The notes beneath the pieces are model-generated. The model saw only the letters and a list, made by a program, of their open reading frames with translations, made no database searches and was not told the DNA's origin. Shown one piece after another: positions 47,580 through 56,662 of a stretch of DNA of 64,000 bases. The DNA is taken from the NCBI RefSeq assembly GCF_051954455.1, contig NZ_JBQCHS010000016.1, forward strand, positions 9,015-73,014, read 5' to 3'. The position numbers and the translations under genes are program-made. The stretch comes from Pseudolysinimonas sp051954455. GTDB taxonomy: Bacteria; Actinomycetota; Actinomycetes; Actinomycetales; Microbacteriaceae. Numbering within the stretch: the stretch's first letter is position 1; every line of letters begins with the position of its first letter.

Positions 47580-48256
47580 TAGGAGTGCAGTCCGTCCTCG
47601 ACGGCGCGGCGGGCGAGCTCCGCCTTCTTGCTCGCCGGTCGCCCCGCGCGCGCGTACTTCTCGCGCACCCGCCGCAGGTAGGTCTTCGCGGTCTCGAACT
47701 GCACACCCATGCGCGCCCCGACCTCGCCGGTGCTGAGGCCCGACACGTACAGCAGGAGGGCCTCGCGCTCGGCGGGGCTCAGCTTCGGCCGGGTCAGGAT
47801 GGCGTGGGGAGAGCGCTGGTGGACCATGCCGTCCGCGCGATCGACGCCCGTCACCTCACGAGCGATCCCCATGACCTCGCGCATCGAGAGGGCTTTGGAG
47901 ACGAACTCCTCCGCGCCCGCGGCGAGAGCCCGGTCCCGCGCCTCGGGCGTCTCGACCCCGGACAACACGATCACCTTCGCCCCCGCGGCGCGGCAGGTGC
48001 GGACCCGCGCCTCGATCGACACCGGCTCGCGCAGTTGGAAGTCGAGCAGCACCAGGTCGGTCGGGAACCCGGGGTCGTGCACGAGCGAGAGCCAGCTGGT
48101 GGCGAGGACCGCGACCTCGAACTCGGGGGCGTGGGCCTGGATCCACGACCCGAGGCTGTCGAGCAGGACCTCGTGATCGTCGAGGATCGCCACGCGCACC
48201 CGTGGCGCGTGGGCACGAGCGGAGCCGTCGAGCTCCGCCTCCGTCGCGGTGGGCAT
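47579..48256 (-). CDS. LuxR/NarL-type response regulator (225 aa)
   Basis: ATG 48256. Receiver domain with VAILDDHEVLLDSL, phosphoacceptor in LVLLDFQL, then LSGVETPEA and K in FVSKALS. C-terminal LuxR helix-turn-helix: LSPAEREALLLYVSGLS then AKTYLRRVREKYA. No sensor kinase adjacent. Confidence 0.87.
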   Translation of the reverse strand: MPTATEAELDGSARAHAPRVRVAILDDHEVLLDSLGSWIQAHAPEFEVAVLATSWLSLVHDPGFPTDLVLLDFQLREPVSIEARVRTCRAAGAKVIVLSGVETPEARDRALAAGAEEFVSKALSMREVMGIAREVTGVDRADGMVHQRSPHAILTRPKLSPAEREALLLYVSGLSTGEVGARMGVQFETAKTYLRRVREKYARAGRPASKKAELARRAVEDGLHS

Positions 48257-48322
48257 GCCGACGAGTGTACGGGGTACACGGGGCGCGCCCCGGGCGACGG
48301 GACCGCGTCGCCCGGGGCGCCG

Positions 48323-49438
48323 TCAGAACAGCGTCGGCTGCACGGCGGCGGCGACGGCGGGTGGCAGCTCGGCCGCGATGAGAGCGCTCGCCGGCATCTC
48401 GTGACCCGTGCGCAGCACGCCGTCGCGGTCGAACCGCGGCCCGCCGGACGGGATCGGCGTGCCGGTCGACGGATCCATCCGCGGCTCGCGCTCCAGCCCG
48501 TGCTTGCGCAGCAGCGGGCGCATCCGCGCCGCGAGCCAGGTGCGGTACTCCTTCGGCGCGTAGGCGCTGCGGCCGTACATCTCGCGATAGCGCGGGAGCA
48601 GCTCGGGGTGCGCGTCCCCCAACCACGCGAAGTACCACTCGCGGGCACCCGGCCGCAGGTGCAGCGCGGAGTACGCCACCTGGGTGGCGCCCGCCTCCGC
48701 GATCATGCCGAGCAGCTCGTCGAGGTGGGCGATCGAGTCGGTCAGGTACGGCAGCACCGGCATGACGAGCACCGAGACGTCGAAGCCGAGGTCGGCGGCG
48801 GCCCGCACGGTGGCGAGGCGCGCCTCCGCGGTCGGGGCGCCGGACTCGACGCTCGACCGCAGGTCCGCGTCCACCGTGTCGATGGTCATCGCGAGTTGCA
48901 CGGGCACCCGCGCGGCCGCTTCGGCGAGCAGCGGCAGGTCGCGGCGGAGCAGCGTTCCCTTGGTGAGCACGCTGAAGGGCGTGCCGGATGCGGCGAGCGC
49001 CGCGATGATGCCCGGCATCAGCCGATAGCGGCCCTCGGCCCGCTGATAGGGATCGGTGTTGGTGCCGAGGGCGACGTGCGGATGCTGCCAGCTCGGCCGC
49101 GCGAGCTCCTTCTGCAGGACCTCCACCACATTGACCTTGACGACGATCTGGGAGTCGAAGTCGCGACCCGCGTCGAAATCCAGATAGGTGTGGGTGTTGC
49201 GCGCGAAGCAGAAGCTGCAGGCGTGGCTGCAGCCCCGATACGGGTTGATGGTCCACCCGAAGGGCAGCGCCGACGACGACCCCGGCACGTGGTTCAGCGC
49301 GCTCTTGGCGAGGACCTCGTGGAAGGTGATCCCCGCGAACTCGGGCGTCGTCACCGTGCGCACGAGGGAGCTCCTCGCGCGCATCCCCGGCAGCGCGTCG
49401 TGGTCGACGACGTCGAGCTCCTGCCCCGTCCACCGCAT
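48323..49438 (-). CDS. Radical SAM protein, Rv2578c family (371 aa)
   Basis: ATG 49438. Iron-sulfur motif CSHACSFCF (CX3CX2C) after NPYRG, then AFAR-like NTHTYLDFDAG and GTNTDPYQRAE, as in SplB-related/Rv2578c proteins. A perfect LexA box lies eight bases upstream, so it is probably DNA-damage induced. Substrate unknown; a photoproduct-lyase-like repair role is possible. Confidence 0.87.
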   Translation of the reverse strand: MRWTGQELDVVDHDALPGMRARSSLVRTVTTPEFAGITFHEVLAKSALNHVPGSSSALPFGWTINPYRGCSHACSFCFARNTHTYLDFDAGRDFDSQIVVKVNVVEVLQKELARPSWQHPHVALGTNTDPYQRAEGRYRLMPGIIAALAASGTPFSVLTKGTLLRRDLPLLAEAAARVPVQLAMTIDTVDADLRSSVESGAPTAEARLATVRAAADLGFDVSVLVMPVLPYLTDSIAHLDELLGMIAEAGATQVAYSALHLRPGAREWYFAWLGDAHPELLPRYREMYGRSAYAPKEYRTWLAARMRPLLRKHGLEREPRMDPSTGTPIPSGGPRFDRDGVLRTGHEMPASALIAAELPPAVAAAVQPTLF

Positions 49439-49446
49439 GCCGACAT

Positions 49447-49462
49447 TCGAACATGTGTTCGA
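49447..49462. promoter_or_regulatory. LexA (SOS) box
   Basis: TCGAACATGTGTTCGA has perfect TCGAAC/GTTCGA arms matching the actinobacterial LexA consensus. It is nearest the leftward radical SAM gene; the rightward lsr2 start is about 100 bases away. Confidence 0.85.
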
Positions 49463-49560
49463 TTCCGCGTCAAGTCGGATAATCAGGATTTCTCTTTCGG
49501 GTTATCACGCCGATATCCTTTCCGTCGTCCCCTTTTTCGGAATATCGATCGGAGTTCGAA

Positions 49561-49911
49561 ATGGCACAGAAAGTCGTCGTGCAGTTGGTGGACGACCTGG
49601 ACGGCACCCCGATCGAGGACGGCGCTGGCAGCACCGTCTCCTTCGCCGTCGACGGGACGAACTACGAGATCGACCTCTCGGACGACCACGCCTCGGAGTT
49701 CCGCGACGTGCTCGCGCCCTACCTCAAGGCGGGGCGCCGGGTCGCCGGCGGGACCCGGCGCAGCGCGTCGCGCGGCACCTCGTCGAGCGGATCCGCCGCC
49801 GCGAGCGAGGCCGCCGCGATGCGCGAATGGGCGAACGCCCAGGGCATGAAGGTCTCACAGCGCGGCCGCGTGGGTTCTGACGTCGTCGAGGCCTACCGCG
49901 CCTCGCACTGA
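49561..49911 (+). CDS. lsr2: Nucleoid-associated protein Lsr2 (116 aa)
   Basis: ATG 49561. N-terminal dimerisation VVVQLVDDLDG with SFAVDGTNYEIDLSDDHA, a Ser/Gly/Arg linker, and the C-terminal DNA-binding domain around MREWANAQGMKVSQRGRV with the AT-hook-like RGR. Silences AT-rich foreign DNA, which could include the AT-richer islands of the element at 4.7 and 9.9 kb. Confidence 0.93.
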   Translation: MAQKVVVQLVDDLDGTPIEDGAGSTVSFAVDGTNYEIDLSDDHASEFRDVLAPYLKAGRRVAGGTRRSASRGTSSSGSAAASEAAAMREWANAQGMKVSQRGRVGSDVVEAYRASH

Positions 49912-49946
49912 GCGAGCACGGCGCGGCCCAGCAGAACCCGACCCGA

Positions 49947-51419
49947 TCAGGCCGGGATCCCGAGCTCCTTCGCCGTCGCCTTCATGACCTTGGCGGCCGT
50001 CGCCTTGTTCGACGACAGCTGCGTGCCGAAGCTCGGGATGAGGCGCTTGAGCTCCGGCTCCCAGTCCCCGATCCGACCCGGGAAGCACCTGGCGAGCACG
50101 TCGAGCATGATCGGGACCGCCGTCGACGCCCCCGGAGAGGCGCCGAGAAGACCCGCGATGCTGCCGTCGGCGCCGGCGACCACCTCGGTGCCGAACTGGA
50201 TGACGGCCTTGCCGTCGGCTCCGCGCTTCATGACCTGCACGCGCTGACCCGCGGTGATGAGCCGCCAGTCGCGGCCGTCGGCATTCGGGAAGAACTCGCG
50301 CAGCGACGCGACCTTGTGCGCGCGCGAGGCGAGCACCTCCTTGACGAGGTACTGCACGAGGTCGAGATTCTTGAGCCCCGCGCCGATGAAGGTGCCGAGG
50401 TTGTGCGGGCGGAGTGCCGCGAACAGGTCGAGCAGCGACCCCTGCTTGAGGTACTTGGTCGAGAATCCGGCGTACGGGCCGAACAGGAGGCTCGGCGTGC
50501 CGTCGACGATGCGGGTGTCGAGGTGCGGGACGGACATCGGGGGCGCGCCGACGGAGGCCTTGCCGTAGACCTTCGCCTGGTGCTTCGCGACGATGGCCGG
50601 GTCGTCGGTGCGGAAGAACTGCCCGCTGATCGGGAACCCGCCGTAGCCCCGGATCTCCTTGATGCCCGAGCGCTGCAGCAGGTTGAGCGCGCCGCCGCCG
50701 GCGCCCACGAACACGAAGCGCGCGTCGAGGTCGAAGGGCGCGCTGCCCACTTCGCGCGTGCCGTGCAGGTGCCAGATGCCGTCGCGGGTGCGCTTGAGGC
50801 CCGTGACACGGTGCCCGAGCCGCAGCTCGGCGCCCTTCGCGGTGAGGCCGTCGATCAGGAGCCGGGTCAGGGCGCCGAAGTCGATGTCGGTGCCGACCTT
50901 CATGTAGGTGGCCGCGATGGGTTCGCTCTTGGCGCGGCCGGGGATGAGCAGCGGCGCCCACTGTCGGATCTGCCGCGCATCCTCGCTGTACTCCATCCCC
51001 GCGAAGAGCGGGTGATCCTTGAGCGCCTCGAAGCGCTTGCGGAGGTACTCGACGTTCGTCTCGCCCCACACGAAGGTCATGTGCGGCACGGTGTTGATGA
51101 ACCGCTGGGGCTGCGGGAGGGTCCCCTCCTCGACGAGCGTGGACCAGAACTGGCGGCTCACCTGGAACTGCTCGTTCACCTTGACCGCGTTGGTGATGTC
51201 GATGGTGCCGTCCGGGCGCTCCGGCGTGTAGTTGAGCTCGCAGAGCGCGGAGTGCCCGGTGCCCGCGTTGTTCCAGGGGTTGGAGCTCTCCTGCGCGATG
51301 TCGCCGAGCCGCTCGAGGATGACGATCTTCCAGCTGGGCTCGAGGCGGTTCAGCAGCGATCCGAGCGTGGCGCTCATGATGCCGCCGCCGATCAGGACGA
51401 CGTCGACGGGTTCAGACAC
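49947..51419 (-). CDS. mqo: Malate:quinone oxidoreductase (490 aa)
   Basis: GTG 51419. FAD-binding DVVLIGGGIMSATLG at the N-terminus, NNAGTGHSALCELNYTP, and conserved FVWGETNVEYL. Oxidises malate to oxaloacetate and gives electrons to quinone at the membrane. Confidence 0.93.
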   Translation of the reverse strand: MSEPVDVVLIGGGIMSATLGSLLNRLEPSWKIVILERLGDIAQESSNPWNNAGTGHSALCELNYTPERPDGTIDITNAVKVNEQFQVSRQFWSTLVEEGTLPQPQRFINTVPHMTFVWGETNVEYLRKRFEALKDHPLFAGMEYSEDARQIRQWAPLLIPGRAKSEPIAATYMKVGTDIDFGALTRLLIDGLTAKGAELRLGHRVTGLKRTRDGIWHLHGTREVGSAPFDLDARFVFVGAGGGALNLLQRSGIKEIRGYGGFPISGQFFRTDDPAIVAKHQAKVYGKASVGAPPMSVPHLDTRIVDGTPSLLFGPYAGFSTKYLKQGSLLDLFAALRPHNLGTFIGAGLKNLDLVQYLVKEVLASRAHKVASLREFFPNADGRDWRLITAGQRVQVMKRGADGKAVIQFGTEVVAGADGSIAGLLGASPGASTAVPIMLDVLARCFPGRIGDWEPELKRLIPSFGTQLSSNKATAAKVMKATAKELGIPA

Positions 51420-51482
51420 GTAGGAATTCTAGGCTTCGCCGGGCCGGGCGACCGGCCGCGGGGCCCTCTCCCCGGTCGAAGA

Positions 51483-51920
51483 TCAGGGGTTCTTCACCTC
51501 GCGGCGTGAGCGGATGGAGGCGGTCCGCCGCGAAATGAGCCAGACCACCAGCACGCCGATCGCCGCTCCGAGAGAGTTGGCCAGCACGTCGCCGAGGGAC
51601 GCGAATCGATCCGGCAGGAAGAGCCCCTGTCCGATCTCGATGGCGGCCGATCCCGCGATGCAGATGAGAAGCGCGATCCAGCGGCGACCGCGGCGCAGCA
51701 GGCCGGCGAGGAGAAGACCGAACGGCACGAACAGGGCCACGTTCGCGGCGAACTCGATCCGGTCGTACGTGACGAGCGTGATCCCGTGGGCGTCGAGCCA
51801 CCGGATCACGGCGAACAACTGGCCGTCGGCGGGGCGATCGACGGGCGTCGGCCAGTACGCGATGAGAGCCAGCGCCACGAGGTACGCGAGGAGCGCGATC
51901 CAGATGAGCCGGCGGGACAC
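51483..51920 (-). CDS. VanZ-like membrane protein (145 aa)
   Basis: GTG 51920. Four membrane helices (about 4-22, 50-68, 75-95, 112-132), with the VanZ pattern NVALFVPFGLLLAGLLRR and GSAAIEIGQ before DVLANSLGAAIG. Function in most bacteria unknown. Confidence 0.82.
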   Translation of the reverse strand: MSRRLIWIALLAYLVALALIAYWPTPVDRPADGQLFAVIRWLDAHGITLVTYDRIEFAANVALFVPFGLLLAGLLRRGRRWIALLICIAGSAAIEIGQGLFLPDRFASLGDVLANSLGAAIGVLVVWLISRRTASIRSRREVKNP

Positions 51921-51945
51921 GCCCGCCAGCTTGGCAGGTCCTGTC

Positions 51946-53295
51946 TCAGGGGCGGCCGAGCCCGCGGTACGTCCACCCCGCGGCGCGCCACACGGCCGCA
52001 TCCAACACGTTCCGCCCGTCGATGATCGTGCGGCCGCGCGCGATCGACGCGACCCGTGCGGGGTCGAGCTCGCGGTACTCGCGCCACTCGGTCACCAGCA
52101 GGACGACGTCGGCGTCGCGTAGCGCCCGGTCGGTCGACGCCGCGTACTTCAGCTGCGGGTGGATGCGCCGCGCGTTCTCGGTCGCCTGGGGGTCGGTCGC
52201 GGTGATCTTCACCCCGAGCCCCCTCAGGCGGACCGCGACGTCGAGGGCGGGCGAGTCGCGGATGTCGTCGGACTCCGGCTTGAAGGCCAGCCCCAGCACC
52301 GCGACGCGCTTCTTGTGCGGCTCGCCGCCGAGCGCCTCGAGCACGAGGTCCACGACCCGGTCGCGGCGGCGCAGGTTGATCGCGTCGACCTCCTTGAGGA
52401 AGGCGACCGACTCGCCGCGTCCGAGTTCCTCCGCGCGGGCGGTGAACGCGCGGATGTCCTTGGGCAGACAGCCGCCGCCGAACCCGACGCCCGCGTTGAG
52501 GAACCGCCGGCCGATGCGCGCGTCGAAGCCGATCGCGTCGGCGAGCTGCGTGACGTCGGCGCCCGCGACCTCCGCGATCTCGGCCATCGCGTTGATGAAC
52601 GAGATCTTGGTCGCGAGGAACGCGTTGGCGGACACCTTGACCAGCTCCGCGGTCGCGTAGTCGGTCACGACGAGCGGGGTGCCCTGCACGAGCGCGGTCG
52701 CGTAGACGTCGTCGAGGAGCCCCTTCGCACGCGCCGCGGGGGTGTCGCGCGCGAGTCGGCCGCGATCGTCGACGCCCGGGCTGCGCAGCTCGTCGAGCCC
52801 CTCCCCCGGGAGCCCGTAGACGAGCCGATCGGGCGAGATCGTGTCCGTCACCGCGTAGCCCTCGCGCAGGAACTCGGGATTCCAGGCGAGCTCCGCACCC
52901 GTCGCGCGCACCCGCTCCGCCAACCCGGCCGCGGTGCCGACCGGGACGGTCGATTTGCCCACGACGAGGTCGCCGGGGGCCAGGTGCGGCAGCAGCGCAT
53001 CGACCGCGGCGTGCACGAAGCGCAGGTCGGCGGCGGTGCGACCGGGGAGCTGGGGCGTGCCGACCGCGACGAAGTGGATCGCGGATCCCGCCGCGGCGGC
53101 CGCCTCGGTCGAGAACCGCAGGCGCCCGCTCGCGAGCCCGGACTCAAGGAGCTCGGGCAGTCCCGGCTCGTAGAACGGCGCCCGCCCGTCCCGCAGCGCC
53201 GCGACTTTGGCCTCGTCGACATCGATGCCGACCACGTCGTGGCCGAGCTCGGCCATCGCCGCGGCGTGCACCGCGCCGAGGTATCCGCACCCCAC
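51946..53295 (-). CDS. UDP-glucose/GDP-mannose dehydrogenase (449 aa from GTG)
   Basis: Rossmann NAD site GCGYLGAVHAAAMAELGHDVVGID, catalytic region with GVGFGGGCLPKDI (active cysteine) and GLAFKPESDDIRDSP. Forms UDP-glucuronate or a similar sugar acid for surface polymers. The first canonical start, GTG 53295, removes the expected first strand. Five codons upstream, ATC at 53310 would give IKISVVGCGYLG, which fits family N-termini; no ATG/GTG/TTG precedes it before a TAG at 53322-53320. Confidence 0.88.
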   Translation of the reverse strand: MGCGYLGAVHAAAMAELGHDVVGIDVDEAKVAALRDGRAPFYEPGLPELLESGLASGRLRFSTEAAAAAGSAIHFVAVGTPQLPGRTAADLRFVHAAVDALLPHLAPGDLVVGKSTVPVGTAAGLAERVRATGAELAWNPEFLREGYAVTDTISPDRLVYGLPGEGLDELRSPGVDDRGRLARDTPAARAKGLLDDVYATALVQGTPLVVTDYATAELVKVSANAFLATKISFINAMAEIAEVAGADVTQLADAIGFDARIGRRFLNAGVGFGGGCLPKDIRAFTARAEELGRGESVAFLKEVDAINLRRRDRVVDLVLEALGGEPHKKRVAVLGLAFKPESDDIRDSPALDVAVRLRGLGVKITATDPQATENARRIHPQLKYAASTDRALRDADVVLLVTEWREYRELDPARVASIARGRTIIDGRNVLDAAVWRAAGWTYRGLGRP

Positions 53296-53390
53296 AACCG
53301 AGATCTTGATGCCACCGTTCTAGGCGCGGAGGCCTGGGTCGCGGTGACGGCGACCTCTCGGGGAGGTTGCGGGCCGAGGAACAGTCTCCG

Positions 53391-54449
53391 TCAGGCGACG
53401 GCGGAGAGGCGGGCCGCGACGATCTCGGCGATCTGCACCGCGTTCAGCGCGGCGCCCTTGCGGAGGTTGTCGTTCGAGACGAAGAGCGCGAGCCCCCGCC
53501 CCTCCGGCACGCCCTCGTCGCGACGGATCCGTCCCACGAGGCTCGGGTCGATGCCCGCGGCGTGGAGCGGGGTCGGCACCTCGTCGAGGCGGACGCCGGC
53601 CGCGTCGGCGAGGATCTCGCGCGCCCGCGCCGGGCTGAGCGGCCGCTCGAACTCGGCGTTGATGCTGAGCGAGTGACCGGTGAAGACCGGCACGCGCACG
53701 CAGGTGCCGCTCACCGGCAGCTCCGGGATCTCGAGGATCTTGCGGCTCTCGTTGCGGAGCTTCTGCTCCTCGACCGTCTCGTTCTCGCCGTCGTCGACGA
53801 GGTCGCCGGCGAACGGCACGACGTTGAAGGCGATGGTCTCGGGGAACGCGTGGTGCTCGGGGAACTCGACAGCGGATCCGTCCTGGACCAAACGGATCGG
53901 GTCCTGCGCGACCGCGGCGGTCGCCTGCTCGGCGAGCTCCGCGCCGCCGACGAGGCCCGCGCCGGACACGGCCTGGTAGGTGCTGACGATGAGGCGAGCG
54001 AGGCCGGCCTCCTCGTGCAGCGGCTTCAGGACGGGCATCGCGGCCATCGTGGTGCAGTTGGGGTTGGCGATGATGCCCTTCCGCGCCTCGTCGAGCGCGT
54101 GCGGGTTCACCTCGCTCACGACGAGCGGCACGTCGGGGTCCATGCGCCAGGCGCTCGAGTTGTCGATGACGAGCACGCCGGCCTCGGCGAACCGCGGCGC
54201 CTGGATCCGGCTCATCGTCGCACCGGCGGAGAAGATCGCGACGTCGAGCCCGGACGGGTCGGCCGTCGACGCGTCCTCGACCACGACGTCCTCGCCGCGG
54301 AACGGCAGCGTGCTGCCGGCGCTCCGGGCGCTGGCGAAGAAGCGCATCTCGCTGATCGGGAAGTCCCGCTCCTCGAGGAGGCGGCGCACGACGGCGCCGA
54401 CCTGACCGGTGGCGCCGACGACGCCGAGGCGGACTCCTGCTGAGGTCAT
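53391..54449 (-). CDS. asd: Aspartate-semialdehyde dehydrogenase (352 aa)
   Basis: ATG 54449. GVVGATGQVGAVVRRLLEER NADP site, catalytic cysteine in NPNCTTM, GTCVRVPVFTGHS substrate region. Common step to lysine, threonine, methionine and diaminopimelate. Confidence 0.93.
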   Translation of the reverse strand: MTSAGVRLGVVGATGQVGAVVRRLLEERDFPISEMRFFASARSAGSTLPFRGEDVVVEDASTADPSGLDVAIFSAGATMSRIQAPRFAEAGVLVIDNSSAWRMDPDVPLVVSEVNPHALDEARKGIIANPNCTTMAAMPVLKPLHEEAGLARLIVSTYQAVSGAGLVGGAELAEQATAAVAQDPIRLVQDGSAVEFPEHHAFPETIAFNVVPFAGDLVDDGENETVEEQKLRNESRKILEIPELPVSGTCVRVPVFTGHSLSINAEFERPLSPARAREILADAAGVRLDEVPTPLHAAGIDPSLVGRIRRDEGVPEGRGLALFVSNDNLRKGAALNAVQIAEIVAARLSAVA

Positions 54450-54494
54450 GGGGGAATCGTACCGGCGGAGCCCCGGGCAGGCAGGCCACCGGTC

Positions 54495-55505
54495 TCAGCG
54501 CCGCGGCGGCGCCGTCGAGTGACGCACGACGAACTCGAACCGGGCCGGATCGAAGCCGTCCTCCGCGGGGGCTCCCTCGATCTCGTCGAGCAGGCGCCGG
54601 GCGGCGAGCTCACCCTGCTCGGCGGGGTACTGGGCGACCGTCGTGAGGCCGTAGTGCTCGCCGTCCTCGTGCCCGTCGATGCCGACGATCGACACGTCGT
54701 CGGGCACCCGGATCCCGGCGCGGCTCAGCCAGGTGAGGGCGCCGAACGCCATCTCGTCGGAGGTCGCGAAGAGCGCCGTGGGGGCGTCGCGCGGGTCGGC
54801 GAACAGTCGCCGGGCCGCCTCGTCGCCGCCGCCGAACGCGTAGCCGCCGTCGACGATCCAGTCCTCCCGCACCGCGAGGCCCGCATCGGTCATCGCGTGG
54901 CGGAATCCGCTCAGCCGGTTCGACGGCACGGCGGCGTTCAGGCCCATGGCGTCGCTGCCGCCGATCTGCGCGATGCGGGTGTGGCCGAGATCGATGAGGT
55001 GCGCAGTCGCGAGGTACGCGGCCTGGTGGTCGTCGATGCCGATGTGCCGCACGCCCGCCGCGGGACCCCCGACCGCGATGGCGGGGAACTCCGTCTGGGC
55101 GAGCTCGGCGCTCTCCTCCTCGGTGAAGGTGAGGGCAAGCACCAGGAGCCCGTCGACCCGCCGCCGGAGAATCGATCGGTGGAAGGCGCGCTCGCGCTCC
55201 GCGTGCCCGCCGCCGAGGTTGTAGAGCAGGAGGTCGTAGCCGCGCCGGCGCAGCTCGCCGTCCGCCCCCTCGAGGACCCGCGTGTAGAACCAGCGCCCGA
55301 AGACCGGGACGAGCGCCCCGATCGCGAGGTTGCGGCCGGTCGCGAGGCCCGACGCGGCCGCCGAGGGGATGTAGCCGAGCTCGTCGGCGGCCGCGCGCAC
55401 GAGCGCGAGCGTCTCCTCCGCCACGGTCGGCAGGCCGCGGAGCGCGCGGGAGACCGTCGCCTTGGACAGCCCCGTGCGCTCCGCGATCTCGCCGATGCCG
55501 GGCAC
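54495..55505 (-). CDS. LacI-family regulator (336 aa)
   Basis: GTG 55505. Helix-turn-helix IGEIAERTGLSKATVSRALRG (about 4-24), then a periplasmic-binding-like effector domain. Placed directly downstream of the sugar ABC operon, it probably controls that operon through the operator at 59074. Confidence 0.9.
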   Translation of the reverse strand: MPGIGEIAERTGLSKATVSRALRGLPTVAEETLALVRAAADELGYIPSAAASGLATGRNLAIGALVPVFGRWFYTRVLEGADGELRRRGYDLLLYNLGGGHAERERAFHRSILRRRVDGLLVLALTFTEEESAELAQTEFPAIAVGGPAAGVRHIGIDDHQAAYLATAHLIDLGHTRIAQIGGSDAMGLNAAVPSNRLSGFRHAMTDAGLAVREDWIVDGGYAFGGGDEAARRLFADPRDAPTALFATSDEMAFGALTWLSRAGIRVPDDVSIVGIDGHEDGEHYGLTTVAQYPAEQGELAARRLLDEIEGAPAEDGFDPARFEFVVRHSTAPPRR

Positions 55506-55508
55506 GAA

Positions 55509-55745
55509 CTAATCCTGGCGGGTCGCGCCCGTCTCCCGCACCGCCGCGTGCCGTCGACGCCGCCGCACGATCAGCACCGCGAGCAGCGCGACCGAGGCGG
55601 CGAGGAACAGGGCCCAGGTCAGCGCCGGTTGCCCGGTGAGCTCGAGCACGACGGTGATGACGAACAGGATGCCCGCGATGCCGGCGGCGAAGCCGATCAT
55701 GAGGTCGGAGTTGTACCCGGCCTCCGGCGGTGCCTTGAGCGCCAT
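55509..55745 (-). CDS. Small membrane protein of the sugar operon (78 aa)
   Basis: ATG 55745, just after the permease stop. Two membrane helices (about 14-36, 41-60) and a basic C-terminal tail (RRRRRHAAVRETG). Similar small genes accompany maltose-type transporters in Microbacteriaceae; function unknown. Confidence 0.75.
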   Translation of the reverse strand: MALKAPPEAGYNSDLMIGFAAGIAGILFVITVVLELTGQPALTWALFLAASVALLAVLIVRRRRRHAAVRETGATRQD

Positions 55746-55747
55746 GG

Positions 55748-56662
55748 CTACCCCTTCACCCCGCCGGCGGTGAGGCCGGAGACGATCCGCCGCTGGAAGA
55801 CCAGCACCAGGATCACGAGCGGCACGGTCACGATCGTGCCGGCCGCCATGACCGTCGTGTACGGCTCGACGTGCGGCTGGCTGCCCGTGAATCCGGCGAT
55901 CGCGACCGTGACCGGCTGCGTCGCGTCGCTGGAGAGCACGCTCGAGATGAGGTACTCGTTCCAGCTGGCGATGAAGGCGAGGATCGCGGTCGTGAAGACG
56001 GCCGGCGCCGCGAGCGGCATGATCACCCGACGGAAGGCCTGGATGCGCGTGCAGCCGTCGATGCGGGCCGCCTCCTCGAGATCCCACGGCATCTCGCGGA
56101 GGAACGACGTGAGCGTGTACACCGTGAGCGGCAGCACGAACGAGATCTGCGGGATGATCAGCGCCTGGTACGTGCCGTTCCAGCCGATGTTCGTGAACAG
56201 CTGGAACAGCGGCGACAGCAGCGCGACGCCCGGGAACATCGACGCCGCAAGGATGAGCCCCGCCACGATCCCCTTGCCCCGGAACTCCAATCGGGCGAGC
56301 GCGTACGCCGCCGAGAGCCCCACGAGCAGCGCGATGACCGTGGTGACCGCGCCGATGAAGACGCTGTTGAGGATCGCCTGCCCGAGGTGGTTGCCGAGCC
56401 GGGTCGAGAGCGCGGTCGCGAAGTTGTCGAGCGTGACGTGCGTGGGCCAGAACGCCGTGTCGTAGGTGTAGTCGACCTGCCGGAAGGCGGTGACGATCAT
56501 CCAGTAGAACGGCGCGAGGCACCAGAGGACGATGACGAGCGCCTGGATGCCGGTGCGGATGCTCCGGCCCCAGTGCCGCTTGTAGCGAACCTCGGCGCGC
56601 GCCTCCTCGTGGGCGCGCTCGCGGCCGCGGGCCGCCGCGGTGGTCGCCGGGATCGCGGTCAC
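55748..56662 (-). CDS. Sugar ABC transporter permease, MalG type (304 aa)
   Basis: GTG 56662 overlaps the upstream permease stop. Six membrane helices and the EAA loop EEAARIDGCTRIQAFRRVIMPL. Second permease of a CUT1 importer. Confidence 0.92.
   Translation of the reverse strand: MTAIPATTAAARGRERAHEEARAEVRYKRHWGRSIRTGIQALVIVLWCLAPFYWMIVTAFRQVDYTYDTAFWPTHVTLDNFATALSTRLGNHLGQAILNSVFIGAVTTVIALLVGLSAAYALARLEFRGKGIVAGLILAASMFPGVALLSPLFQLFTNIGWNGTYQALIIPQISFVLPLTVYTLTSFLREMPWDLEEAARIDGCTRIQAFRRVIMPLAAPAVFTTAILAFIASWNEYLISSVLSSDATQPVTVAIAGFTGSQPHVEPYTTVMAAGTIVTVPLVILVLVFQRRIVSGLTAGGVKG

Noticed and set aside
49447..49462. Member of the element operator family
   Set aside because: Different sequence; it is a standard LexA box in the chromosomal part.
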